Shown here piece after piece: positions 1-7,974 of a stretch of 34,788 nt of DNA; positions within the stretch are counted from its first letter, which is position 1; every line of letters starts with the position of its first letter. The notes under the pieces were generated by a model. That model saw nothing but the letters and a program-made list of their open reading frames with translations. It was not told the origin of the DNA and made no database searches. Both the position numbers and the translations under genes were made by a program. The DNA comes from Planctomycetota bacterium (lineage in GTDB: Bacteria > Planctomycetota > Phycisphaerae > SM23-33), in assembly GCA_009908915.1 (NCBI GenBank), contig JAAAOJ010000058.1, forward strand, positions 1 to 34,788, read 5' to 3'.

Positions 1-46
1 AGAACATGGTCCCTTTGCGATCTTTGCGGCTTTGCGAGAGACATGA
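1..46 (+). pseudogene. C-terminal end of a GxxExxY-type gene (partial)
   Basis: The first bases read in frame 2 to a TGA at 44-46 and end in residues FAALRET. Positions 1-72 resemble, at roughly 80% identity, the stretch just past the conserved end of the GxxExxY pseudogene at 26048-26122 (minus), including the shared GCGGCTTTGCGAGAGA block. I therefore infer that the window opens on the tail of another GxxExxY (PD-(D/E)XK-like) gene. Only the tail is visible, so whether that gene is intact cannot be judged. Confidence 0.35.
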
Positions 47-471
47 TTCGAACAAGGCAATTCAGACGGACGCCTTCGGCGCCGCTGATTTGTGACGTTG
101 GCCGAGCAGAGAGAACCGGCATATCCAAAGTTGTCATACTCGGTGCAGGTGCATCTTACGGACACGGCGTACCGCGCGTACGTCGTCCGCCTTTGGCGTC
201 TGGGTTCTTCTCCGGCGCACTGGCCCGCTCCCTACTCTCCGAGTATTCTCATCTCGTCAAATACTTTCGAGAAACTCTCGACATAGGAGTTGATGGCGGC
301 ACGGGAGTCGATGTTGAGGCGGCGTTTTCCCGGCTCGAAGCATCTTGGGGGCTCGACCAGTACAAGTGGCGTGACATCGTATCGAGACATGGGACCCCAT
401 TCGTGTCGGTGAATCCGATCGACATGTTGAGATCCTACATCACCGATACCGTCTACAGGTCAACGCGCTGA
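43..471 (+). pseudogene. SIR2-like NAD-binding protein, N-terminal fragment
   Basis: The protein has a hydrophobic strand followed by GAGAS at residues 34-38 (VVILGAGASYGHG). This is the nucleotide-binding signature of SIR2-like domains, found in sirtuins and in many NAD-depleting phage-defence proteins. At 142 residues it is far shorter than such proteins, and it stops 13 bp before the 135-bp repeat at 484, so it is probably truncated. The start is uncertain. The ATG at 43 lies inside the repeated GxxExxY tail. Homology seems to begin near residue 27, where an ATA codon at 121-123 follows a purine-rich stretch (about 109-116) at ribosome-binding distance, which would fit a lost ATG. No catalytic His is visible. 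Function, if any, is unknown. Confidence 0.5.
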
Positions 472-483
472 CCCCTCACCCCT

Positions 484-744
484 CAACTCGTGCTGCGCAG
501 CGAAGCGCTGCGACGCAGAGCAGGAGCCCCTGATCCGTTTGACTGCCCTCGGTCGTGAGCTCGGGCCGAACGGCGCTAACGGCCGAAGCCCGGCCCGCCT
601 GGAATCAAGTTTGACGCCTCCCTCAGAAATCCGAGGAAATGTCGCTCAGCACCGTTTTCGTGACATAACTTCTTTGTTTGTGTCGCAGAATCGTTCTGAT
701 TGTCCGTCCATTTGACTTGTGAGGGAGGCGTCAAATTTCCTATC
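484..744 (+). repeat. 135-bp dispersed repeat, copy 1 (split by an insertion)
   Basis: Positions 484-609 followed by 736-744 match 2886-3020 with only two visible mismatches, both near 510. The left part holds an imperfect hairpin (GCAGCG/CGCTGC) and a second one around CGGGC/GCCCG. The copy begins just after the truncated SIR2-like frame ends. It is interrupted at 610-735 by a palindrome-ended insertion that is absent from copy 2. Confidence 0.9.
610..735. mobile_element. 126-bp MITE-like insertion with 16-bp terminal inverted repeats
   Basis: TTTGACGCCTCCCTCA at 610-625 is the exact reverse complement of 720-735. The 94 bp between are visibly AT-richer than the surroundings and carry no gene. 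Repeat copy 2 reads straight through this site (GAATCAAGTTTCCTATC at 3004-3020), so copies 1 and 2 are the filled and empty sites. Removing 610-735 restores the empty site exactly. If the element proper begins at 613, the TTT on each side could be a 3-bp target duplication. No transposase is encoded. Confidence 0.75.
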
Positions 745-797
745 ATTCATTGCGCAGAATTCGCGCCTGACGCAACGAAACAACCTCAACCAGAGGA

Positions 798-1313
798 TTG
801 GCTATCAAACGGAAATGGCTGATTGCACTTCTCGTCGGGATCGTCGTCGGTGCGGGCGGCATGTACGGCGGCCTGTCACTGGCCGACCGCATCCACAGCT
901 TCCCGCAATTTGAGTACTTCCGTGACGATCTCAACCAACCCATACGGCACGTGTATGGCCATCTTCGGGCTCAGGAGCTTTCGAAAAGCCCCCGCGGTGG
1001 CTGGGAGAATGACGCGATGGTCGACCTGCCCGACGGGCGCAAGCTGGTGGCTGAACTCGCCGACATGCACGTAATGCCGGCACAAGACGTACTTTTTGTA
1101 TCCATCTCGCTACAACAACGCTTCTTGAACGACGACTACCCTTCTCCGGAGGCGTCGGCTGCCTGGAAGGCCCTGCCGAAAGCAACGAAGACCTCCGCCC
1201 GACAAGACATCTGCCGGTCCATCGCCTCCACGGTCGCCGGGAAGATGCGTATGGACCCTGCTGATGTGCTGGTTTGTGTACCCGCAGCCAAGATGACATG
1301 GCAACAAAAGTAA
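798..1313 (+). CDS. membrane-anchored protein of unknown function
   Basis: A 171-residue protein begins with a basic residue cluster and one hydrophobic segment (residues 7-29, glycine-rich), then a soluble domain presumably outside the membrane. I do not recognise the domain; it contains a PDGRKLVAEL strand-like stretch and two cysteines (about 147 and 162). The start is a TTG at 798 with AGAGGA directly abutting it, so the true start is uncertain. The only in-frame ATG nearby, at 861, would remove most of the hydrophobic segment. The gene sits alone between the insertion at 610-735 and the palindrome at 1364-1415. It is coding-like but unassigned. Confidence 0.6.
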   Translation: MAIKRKWLIALLVGIVVGAGGMYGGLSLADRIHSFPQFEYFRDDLNQPIRHVYGHLRAQELSKSPRGGWENDAMVDLPDGRKLVAELADMHVMPAQDVLFVSISLQQRFLNDDYPSPEASAAWKALPKATKTSARQDICRSIASTVAGKMRMDPADVLVCVPAAKMTWQQK

Positions 1314-1360
1314 CAGGTACATACCTGCCTGCCGTCGGGGCGACGCCCCCCGAGTCGTAT

Positions 1361-1416
1361 TAACCCCCAACTCGTGCTGCGCCGCAGGCGGCTGCGGGGC
1401 GCGATGCGTTGGGGGC
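1361..1416. repeat. attC-like palindrome sharing its start with the 135-bp repeat
   Basis: CCCCCAAC at 1364-1371 pairs with GTTGGGGG at 1408-1415, and CCGCAG (1382-1387) pairs with CTGCGG (1392-1397) around a GCGG loop, giving a 52-nt imperfect hairpin. The outer arms resemble, with one mismatch each, the RYYYAAC and GTTRRRY boxes of integron attC sites. The block CAACTCGTGCTGCGC (from 1368) is also the first 15 bases of the 135-bp repeat. It follows the stop of the preceding gene by about 50 bp. A true attC site is only a possibility. Confidence 0.4.
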
Positions 1417-1495
1417 GTCGGGTGCCCGGCCGCGGCACGTCCGCCGCCATGCGACGCACGGCGCCCGCAGCAGGAGTTTGCCGGTCGCGGCTGCC

Positions 1496-1523
1496 TTGGC
1501 GCCGCCTTCGGGGCGCGTATAAT
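1496..1523 (+). promoter_or_regulatory. sigma70-type promoter for the gene at 1600
   Basis: TTGGCG at 1496-1501 and a perfect TATAAT at 1518-1523 are separated by 16 bp. The predicted transcript would start near 1530, about 70 bp before the ATG at 1600. Confidence 0.55.
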
Positions 1524-1599
1524 CCTGTTTGCGGGGTCGGCGTCGTGCCGGTCACGTGCTTTCGGGTTGCCGCTTCAACACGCGCAAGGAGTCTTCTGT

Positions 1600-2370
1600 A
1601 TGCGCAGGGCCTGTATGGTAATCGTGGCGTGCGTCATCAGCGCGGGCATCGGAGCGGTATGCGTATGGTGGCTGTCGCTCGGCGCGACCCGCGATGCGCC
1701 GGGGCCCGCTGCGGGGGCGCCGACGCCGCAGTCGCCCGGCGCGTCCAGTCAAGCGCCCACAGAAGAGGCCCAGTCGCAGGCGGCAGAGGCGTTCGACAGG
1801 TCTCGCGTCAAATCCGTCAACCCGTCGGATGCGCCGCCGGGCATGTTCTACGCGGTTCCCCTCGCTCGTGATGAGAAGTTGACGCTGTATCTCCAGGTGG
1901 CCGAAGACGGCCGATTTCGCCCGGACTGGTCGGGCACGTATGTTTGGTATCCCGGCTCAGCGCACGATGGTCGATATGCCGTGGTGGGCATGTCGTGCCC
2001 GTCCCAGGACCCGATGCCCGACGGCAAGCAGTGGGAAGCGACGCTTCGGGTGTTTCTGCCGGGCGGCATGTCGTTTGAGGAAGTCATGGTTCTTCGTTCG
2101 CGGCAGAATTTCATGGGGCAGCCGTTCGTCTCTTCCCGCGAGCTTGATGACCAGTGTCCCACGGTTCTGGGGGCGATGACACTCGGCACGATGGAGCGCA
2201 AGGGGGGACGTTGGGTCTCGAGCGAGTCCCTGTACATAAAGCTGCTCTGTCGGCGCGAGCCGATTACGGCCACGGCAGAGGAAGAGGCCGAGCTCGCCAA
2301 GCAGTGGTTCGGCACAGCGGTAACGGGCGCGTTGGCCCAGCCCGTCTCAGATGTTTGGCTTGATCATTGA
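1600..2370 (+). CDS. signal-anchored secreted protein of unknown function
   Basis: The ATG at 1600 has AAGGAG at 1586-1591, eight bases upstream, so it is preferred to the upstream TTG at 1567. The 256-residue product starts with a short basic stretch and one hydrophobic segment (about residues 4-25), followed by a Pro/Ala/Gln-rich linker (about 30-60). The rest is a soluble domain with aromatic and glycine-rich strands (WSGTYVWYPGS, RYAVVGMSCPS, FLPGGMSFEEV). I do not recognise the family. It has its own promoter and a strong hairpin three bases past its stop, so it looks like an autonomous single-gene unit within the decaying region. Confidence 0.65.
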   Translation: MRRACMVIVACVISAGIGAVCVWWLSLGATRDAPGPAAGAPTPQSPGASSQAPTEEAQSQAAEAFDRSRVKSVNPSDAPPGMFYAVPLARDEKLTLYLQVAEDGRFRPDWSGTYVWYPGSAHDGRYAVVGMSCPSQDPMPDGKQWEATLRVFLPGGMSFEEVMVLRSRQNFMGQPFVSSRELDDQCPTVLGAMTLGTMERKGGRWVSSESLYIKLLCRREPITATAEEEAELAKQWFGTAVTGALAQPVSDVWLDH

Positions 2371-2373
2371 GCC

Positions 2374-2400
2374 GCCGGTCGCGAGGCGTGCGCGACCGGC
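2374..2400 (+). terminator. strong 10-bp stem hairpin after the gene at 1600
   Basis: GCCGGTCGCG (2374-2383) is perfectly complementary to CGCGACCGGC (2391-2400) with a 7-nt loop, starting three bases after the stop codon. No T-tract follows, so it is either a weak or factor-assisted terminator or an mRNA 3' stabiliser. Confidence 0.45.
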
Positions 2401-2494
2401 CGCCGAGACGCGAAAACGCAGACGACGCCGTCGCGTATGCTTGGTTGAGATACGTCCGCCGCGGCGCGTTTGCGGCAACTTCCGCAACATCCGG

Positions 2495-2880
2495 CTACGG
2501 CGCGTCGGTCGGCTGGCGGGTCAACTCCCCGGTCAGAAAGGCGAAGGCCTCGTCGACGTCGTCGCAGGAACGGCACAGCTCGCGGTCCGCGGCGTCGATC
2601 ATCCCCCGGTCGCTCAGCGCGTCAATATCGACCAGTCGTTCCAGAACTCGGACCCCTAGACCAGCACGGGCGGCCGGGGCGCGGTCTTATGCGTCTGGGC
2701 GAGTGTGAGCACCTCGCACAGTTCGTCGAGCGTCCCGAAGCCGCCGGGAAAGACCACCAGCGCCCGGGCGAGGTAGGCAAAAGAGAACTTCCGCACGAAG
2801 AAGTAGTGGAACTCGAACGACAGCTCCGGCGTCTGGTAGCCGTTGGGTACGTGCTCGTTCGGCAGGGAGACGTTTAACCC
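2495..2880 (-). pseudogene. LOG-family (lysine decarboxylase-like) nucleotide-binding protein, broken
   Basis: On the minus strand the residues ELSFEFHYFFVRK and PGGFGTLDE (about 2722-2748) are the hallmark of the LOG/TIGR00730 family, which hydrolyses nucleoside 5'-monophosphates to release the base (cytokinin-activating enzymes in many bacteria and plants). Three lesions are visible. The N-terminal half is missing, with homology ending at 2880, next to the repeat at 2886. There is an in-frame TAG at 2656-2658, just before GSEFW. A frameshift follows near 2642, after which the reading frame continues through DIDALSDRGMIDAAD to a stop at 2495-2497. The gene is not functional as read. Confidence 0.8.
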
Positions 2881-2885
2881 CCACC

Positions 2886-3020
2886 CAACTCGTGCTGCGC
2901 AGCGAAGCGCTGCTGCGCAGAGCAGGAGCCCCTGATCCGTTTGACTGCCCTCGGTCGTGAGCTCGGGCCGAACGGCGCTAACGGCCGAAGCCCGGCCCGC
3001 CTGGAATCAAGTTTCCTATC
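2886..3020 (+). repeat. 135-bp dispersed repeat, copy 2 (uninterrupted)
   Basis: This matches 484-609 plus 736-744 with two mismatches. It carries hairpin-forming blocks and lies directly against the broken end of the LOG pseudogene. It is the empty-site reference for the insertion in copy 1. The remaining gap to the gene at 3178 holds no further recognisable feature. Confidence 0.9.
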
Positions 3021-3177
3021 TGACGGCGTACACTTGCATCACGGGTGCCTGCAAGGGACGATGTCGAGAACGCCACCGCAGCGTCATCCGGTGCAGTCGC
3101 TTTCGGGGGAACTTGCACCGCGGTTGGACGTCTATGGCCAGTGGACGTTACGCTTGTACACCGAAAGGCACACCGCC

Positions 3178-5238
3178 ATGACTCTACGTATCGCACTGAC
3201 CATTGCCTGTGTCGCCCTGCTGCTGCCGCCGCGGATCGCCCCGGCCGCCGAGCCGGCGGACGACGGATCGAGCTTCACCATCCGACCGGGTTTCTCCCAC
3301 AAGGAGATCTACGACGTCTACGAGCACCTCCGCAAGGCCGACCGGCCCCAGTTCGTCACCACCGACCTGGCGCTGCACACGGCGCACCTGCTGTTCGACT
3401 ACTCGCTGCGGGCGATCGAGATCGAGCGGCTCTACGGCCTGGCCGAGACGTTGACGCGCGAGATGGTCCGGGCCTGTGCCGAAGGCCCGCCCGACGACCC
3501 CTTCGCGACCGAACGCGAGGGGCTGCTGGCGTATTTCTGTGTGGCCGCGCGGTGCCTGGATGCGGACTTCGAGGTGCCCGAACGCGTTCGCAAGCGGGTG
3601 GAGAAGGACCTGGCCTATATCGAGGCACACGAGGGCTTCGAGATTTCGGCCACGCTGGACAACGCCGAGGACTTCTCGCAATACGTCCCGCGCGGGCATT
3701 ACACGCGAAACGAGGCGTTCCAACGCTACTTCAAGGCCATGATGTGGTACGGGCGGCGGATGTTCCGCGTGGCCGAACTTCGTCCGGGTTGCCTGCCGAT
3801 CGGCGATCATTGGTCCAACGCCCATCGACTGGCCGAGACGCGACAGATGCTGTTGACCACCCGGCTGCTCTACACGCGGAAGATTGACGGCAAGGCCGCC
3901 ATCGAGACGTGGCGCAAGCTCTACACGCCCACCGTGCTGTTCGCCGGGCGTACCGAAGACCTCAACCCCATGGAGGTCCGCGCGCTGATCGACCGCGTCT
4001 GGGGCGAGATGCCCTCACTGGACGCGCTGGGCGACGAGGACCGCGTGCTGCGTTTCGCGGACCTCGCCGAGAAGACCACCAACCCCAAGATCGACTCCAG
4101 CGGTGCCGGACGCGAAGGGTTCGGCTTCATGGCCCAGCGGTTCACGCCGGACAGCTACATCACCCAATGCCTCGTCACCGACGCCACCGAGCCCGGCAAG
4201 CCACAACGGGCCTTCGGCGAAGGCGTGCCACTGCACCCCCTGCCCTATACCGGCGATCGCGAACCGCGCCCGTTCACCTGGGGCTCCAACCCCTACCTCG
4301 CCCCTCGGGAACGGCGGTTCATGCCGCGCGGGCTCGATGTGATGGCCATCTTCGGCTGCGACGAGGCGGTGCGGATTCTCACCGCCGCGGGCGACACGGC
4401 CTACGACGGTTACGACGAGATGCTCGCCTTCCTGCGTAAGGACGTCGGCGCGATGATGCGGCGGCGACGCGACGAAAACCTGTACTACGCCTGGCTGCAC
4501 GCGCTGCAACCGATGATGACGCCGATCGCCTCCGAGCACGTTCCGGCGTGCCTGCGTTCCCGGCGCTGGCTGCGCAAGCAGCTCGCCACGTCGCTGGCAA
4601 GCTACACCGAGCTGCGCCACGACACGATCCTCTACGTCAAGCAGAGCTACACGCCCGCCCCGCGAGGCATGCCGCCGGCGCGCAAGGCGCCGGCCTACTT
4701 GGAGCCGCAGCCGGAGGTCTTCCGCCGCATCGCCGTCATGGTCGCCAAGATGCACAAGGACCTGACCGCCCTGGGCGTGCTCCCCGACGGCGTCACGGAC
4801 AACTACGTCCAATTTGCAGCGCTGTGCGGTGAGCTTGCCACCGTCGCCGACAAGGAAATCGCCGGCAAGCCCCTGACCGCCGAGGACCGCGCCCTGCTGC
4901 GCGGCGCCGCGGGCCGGTTCAAGGCCACCACGCGCCTGCCGCGCAAGCTCGCGGAAAAGGTTCTGTCCGGAACCGATTCCAAGATGGCCCTGATCGCCGA
5001 CGTACACACCGACAACAACACGGGCCTGTGCCTGGAGGAGGGTGTCGGCACACCGTTCCTGTTGACCGTGCGGATGCCGCTGGACGGCAAGCAGACGACC
5101 CTCCACGGGGCCGTGTTCAGCTACTACGAGTTCAAGCAGCCCATCGACGATCGCCTGACGGACGAGGCATGGCAGGAGATGCTCGCCGCCCCGGACACCC
5201 GGCCCGAGCCGCCCGACTGGATGCCGCTGGCGGAATGA
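3178..5238 (+). CDS. DUF3160 family secreted protein
   Basis: The ATG at 3178 opens a clear signal peptide (MTLRIALTIACVALLLPP, cleavage likely after PAAEP); GAAAGG at 3163-3168 is a plausible ribosome site. The open frame extends upstream to 2941, but that part crosses the repeat and is unlikely to be coding. The 686-residue protein shows features of the DUF3160 family: PQFVTTDLALHTAHLLFDY near residue 60, a central FMAQRFTPDSYI, then RGLDVMAIFG, AGDTAYDGYDEML and ENLYYAWLHAL. The family's function is not established; members are exported and mostly alpha-helical. It has no operon partners. Confidence 0.85.
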   Translation: MTLRIALTIACVALLLPPRIAPAAEPADDGSSFTIRPGFSHKEIYDVYEHLRKADRPQFVTTDLALHTAHLLFDYSLRAIEIERLYGLAETLTREMVRACAEGPPDDPFATEREGLLAYFCVAARCLDADFEVPERVRKRVEKDLAYIEAHEGFEISATLDNAEDFSQYVPRGHYTRNEAFQRYFKAMMWYGRRMFRVAELRPGCLPIGDHWSNAHRLAETRQMLLTTRLLYTRKIDGKAAIETWRKLYTPTVLFAGRTEDLNPMEVRALIDRVWGEMPSLDALGDEDRVLRFADLAEKTTNPKIDSSGAGREGFGFMAQRFTPDSYITQCLVTDATEPGKPQRAFGEGVPLHPLPYTGDREPRPFTWGSNPYLAPRERRFMPRGLDVMAIFGCDEAVRILTAAGDTAYDGYDEMLAFLRKDVGAMMRRRRDENLYYAWLHALQPMMTPIASEHVPACLRSRRWLRKQLATSLASYTELRHDTILYVKQSYTPAPRGMPPARKAPAYLEPQPEVFRRIAVMVAKMHKDLTALGVLPDGVTDNYVQFAALCGELATVADKEIAGKPLTAEDRALLRGAAGRFKATTRLPRKLAEKVLSGTDSKMALIADVHTDNNTGLCLEEGVGTPFLLTVRMPLDGKQTTLHGAVFSYYEFKQPIDDRLTDEAWQEMLAAPDTRPEPPDWMPLAE

Positions 5239-5646
5239 CGGCGCGATCAGCACTGCCGCGGGTCGCGACGAAACCGGCCTGATTCGAAATCCGATCTTGA
5301 CGTGGGCTAAGTTCTCGGCCGCATCGCGCGGTATGCCGCGATACGCCAAGGCCGAAACGCCCTACCGCCAGTCGAGTTCGTGCAGGCGCGACCAAGGCGT
5401 CAGCGTGACATCGCTACCGTGCTGGAGCGTGTCGCCGGCGCAGACAAGGTGCCCTGGCATGGGGCAGCACTTGCCAGAACATCTCGCACCGTGCGCAGCA
5501 CCCCAAAGCGCCGCCGGCGGCTGGGATATAACCTCTCACCCGCCAAGCCCCTGCCTTTCGCAGGCCCGGCCGTTGACCGGGGGCGACCGGCCCGCTACAG
5601 TGGACGGTTTGTTCGGCAAACTCCCTCGCAGAACGGAGAACACAAC
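5239..5646. other. intergenic region before hisI
   Basis: No confident gene is present. A short minus-strand frame at 5362-5460 ends in coding-like residues (LTPWSRLHELDWR), and an adjacent frame is cysteine-rich, so a degraded gene is possible but unproven. The right end holds the hisI promoter. Confidence 0.3.
5573..5601 (+). promoter_or_regulatory. sigma70-type promoter for hisI
   Basis: TTGACC at 5573-5578 and TACAGT at 5596-5601 are exactly 17 bp apart. The predicted transcript start is near 5608, about 40 bp before the hisI start codon. Confidence 0.55.
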
Positions 5647-6039
5647 GTGAGCACATTCGAAGAGACCATCGCCGACCTGAAGTACACCGCCGACGGACTG
5701 ATCCCCGCCGTGTGCGTCGACCACCAGACGGGGCAGGTCCTCATGGTCGCCTACATGAACAAAGACTCGGTGCTGGACACCGTCAAGACGGGCAAGACGC
5801 ACTTCTGGTCGCGCAGCCGCCAGAAATACTGGATGAAGGGTGAATCGTCCGGCCACACGCAGGAGGTCGTGGACATCTACACCGACTGCGACAAGGACAC
5901 GCTGGTCGTCAAGGTCAAGCAGAACGGGGCGGCCTGCCACGAAGGCTACTACAGTTGCTTCTACCGCCGCCTGACTGAAGACGGCGACTGGGCCATCGAG
6001 GGCGAGAAGCTCTTCAACCCCGACGATGTCTACACGTAG
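5647..6039 (+). CDS. hisI: phosphoribosyl-AMP cyclohydrolase
   Basis: HisI opens the adenine ring of phosphoribosyl-AMP in the third step of histidine biosynthesis, in the cytoplasm. The 130-residue protein has the full signature: the metal-binding YTDCDKDTL segment (Asp80, Cys81, Asp82, Asp84) and the zinc cysteines Cys97 and Cys104 in GAACHEGYYSCF. There is no fused HisE domain, so this is the single-function form. The start is a GTG at 5647 with GGAGAA six bases upstream. It stands apart from other his genes, as is common where the pathway is scattered. The downstream trkH begins 44 bp later and could be cotranscribed by chance. Confidence 0.95.
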   Translation: MSTFEETIADLKYTADGLIPAVCVDHQTGQVLMVAYMNKDSVLDTVKTGKTHFWSRSRQKYWMKGESSGHTQEVVDIYTDCDKDTLVVKVKQNGAACHEGYYSCFYRRLTEDGDWAIEGEKLFNPDDVYT

Positions 6040-6083
6040 CAGGCGCTCGCCGGCGGCGCAACCGGCCCGGACGAGCGGTCAGT

Positions 6084-7970
6084 ATGGCAAGGATCACGCG
6101 AACAATCACACCGACGTATCGCCGACCGGTGCTGGCCAGGTGGCTTGATGCGCTGCTGGCGGTAACGGCCCTGGCGGCAGTGGCGTCGCTGGTGATGACC
6201 TACGGCGGCTGGTCGCCCGGGCAGTTGCCCGTCTCCCCCGGCGCGTTGCGCGTGCTGCAGGCGGTGATCGTCGGCGTTCTGGTCGCCGACCGGCTGGCGC
6301 GACTGGTCCTGGCCCGTCAGCAGCTGGCCTACCTTCGCAGGAACTGGCTGGACTACGCCCTCATCGCCGGGCTGCTGATCGCGCTGGTGACGGCCTACGA
6401 ACTCGGCCAGAACGTCCTCTCGGCGGGGGCGGCCTACGTGGTCATCACCCAGGCGTACATCCTCCTGATGTTGCTGCTGCGCGCGGTCGGCGCGAACATC
6501 CGACTGGCCGGGTCGGGCCTGCCGCCCAGTTGGCTGCTGATCGGAAGCTTCGCAGCCATGTGCATCGGCGGATCGCTGCTGCTGACGCTGCCCGCGGCCG
6601 TCCAGCCGGACGCGTATGCGGGGTGGCACTACCCCGGGGCGCTGTTTACCGCCACCAGCGCTACGTGCGTAACCGGCCTGATCGTCGTCGACACCGGCTC
6701 GCACTTCACCCTTTTCGGCCAGGCGGTCATCCTCGCGCTGATCCAGCTCGGCGGCCTGGGGATCATGATCGTCGGCACGCTGCTGGGACTGCTGGCGGGT
6801 AAGGCCCTGACCGCCCGCAGCAGTGAGGTGCTCGGCGAGATGCTGGCCGCCGACCGCGTCGGCGATCTGGCGCGGATCGTGCGGTTCGTCGTCCTGGCCA
6901 CGCTGATCGTCGAGGCCGTCGGCGCGGCGATGCTGTATCCAATGTTCCGCGGCCTGATCAACACGGCCGGCCAACCTGTCCTCTCCCGCGGCGGTGCCCT
7001 CTGGCAGGCCGTCTTCCATGGCATCAGCGCGTTCTGCAACGCGGGCTTCTCGCTGTGGCGGCGGAATATGATGGCCGGCGTGGGCGACTGGCCCGTTCCG
7101 CTGCGGGATACGTGGCAGATGCTGGGCGTGATTGCGCCGCTGATCGTCCTCGGCGGGCTGGGCTTTCCCGTGCTGGAGGACCTGGGTGTATTCGCCCGCG
7201 ACCTCGCCCAACGGCTGACGCGCCGACGCCGGACGCTCGGCAGGCTGCTCGGCCCCGTGCCGCGCCCGCGACTGAGCCTGCACAGCAAGGTGACGCTGGT
7301 GACCACGGTCGTGCTGCTCGTGCTGGGAGCTGTGCTGCTGAGCCTCGTCGAACTCGACGCGGCCGCCCATCCCGCGGCGAGCCGCGATGGCGACTGGTCG
7401 GCCATGGCGGCCGGGCCACGCCTGCGGGCGGTGGCCTTCCAGTCGATCACGGCCCGGACGGCCGGGTTCAATACCATCGACATGGCGGAACTGTCCAGCG
7501 CCGGCAAGGCGTGGATGTGCGTACTGATGTCGATCGGCGGCAGCCCGGCCAGCACGGCCGGCGGCATGAAGACGGTAACCTTCGCCCTGCTCGTCCTGGC
7601 CGCGTGGAGCACGATCCGCCAGCGAAGCGACGTCGAAGTGTTCCGTCGGTGCATCCCGCTGATGCTGCTCAAGCGGGCTGTCACGATCGCCCTGCTGTAT
7701 TCCGTGCTCGTGATCGCCGTGACGATCCTGCTGGCCGTCGCGCTGCGCGGCGAGGCCTTCATTGACGTGCTGTTCGAAGCCTGCAGCGCATGCGGTACGG
7801 TGGGGCTCTCGACCGGCGTGACCAACCGCCTGAATCGTGCGAGTGAACTGATCATCACCGGGGCCATGTTCGTCGGGCGACTCGGGCCGCTGACGCTGCT
7901 GATGGCCCTGACCGCCCATGTCCGCCGAACCGAGTACGCTTACCCCGGCGAGAACGTCGTGCTAGGATAA
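6084..7970 (+). CDS. trkH: Trk/Ktr-type potassium transporter, membrane subunit
   Basis: This is the ion-conducting subunit of a TrkH/KtrB potassium uptake system in the inner membrane. All four pore-loop filters are visible: TCVTG (194-198), FCNAGF (317-322), RTAGFN (458-463) and CGTVGL (570-575), each with the conserved glycine. At 628 residues it is longer than KtrB. The extra length is an N-terminal block (about residues 1-140) with several hydrophobic helices ahead of the pore domain and positively charged turns such as RNWLDY. It is followed four bases later by its RCK partner, so the two form an operon. Confidence 0.93.
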   Translation: MARITRTITPTYRRPVLARWLDALLAVTALAAVASLVMTYGGWSPGQLPVSPGALRVLQAVIVGVLVADRLARLVLARQQLAYLRRNWLDYALIAGLLIALVTAYELGQNVLSAGAAYVVITQAYILLMLLLRAVGANIRLAGSGLPPSWLLIGSFAAMCIGGSLLLTLPAAVQPDAYAGWHYPGALFTATSATCVTGLIVVDTGSHFTLFGQAVILALIQLGGLGIMIVGTLLGLLAGKALTARSSEVLGEMLAADRVGDLARIVRFVVLATLIVEAVGAAMLYPMFRGLINTAGQPVLSRGGALWQAVFHGISAFCNAGFSLWRRNMMAGVGDWPVPLRDTWQMLGVIAPLIVLGGLGFPVLEDLGVFARDLAQRLTRRRRTLGRLLGPVPRPRLSLHSKVTLVTTVVLLVLGAVLLSLVELDAAAHPAASRDGDWSAMAAGPRLRAVAFQSITARTAGFNTIDMAELSSAGKAWMCVLMSIGGSPASTAGGMKTVTFALLVLAAWSTIRQRSDVEVFRRCIPLMLLKRAVTIALLYSVLVIAVTILLAVALRGEAFIDVLFEACSACGTVGLSTGVTNRLNRASELIITGAMFVGRLGPLTLLMALTAHVRRTEYAYPGENVVLG

Positions 7971-7974
7971 CGCC

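Noticed and set aside
5362..5460. Small minus-strand gene ending in LTPWSRLHELDWR
   Set aside because: Only 32 codons, no ribosome site and no known relative; kept as a possible relic in the intergenic entry.
6030..7919. Minus-strand open frame of 629 residues opposite trkH
   Set aside because: Its composition (Gln, Arg, His, Asp-rich) is that of an antisense frame; TrkH filters define the real gene.
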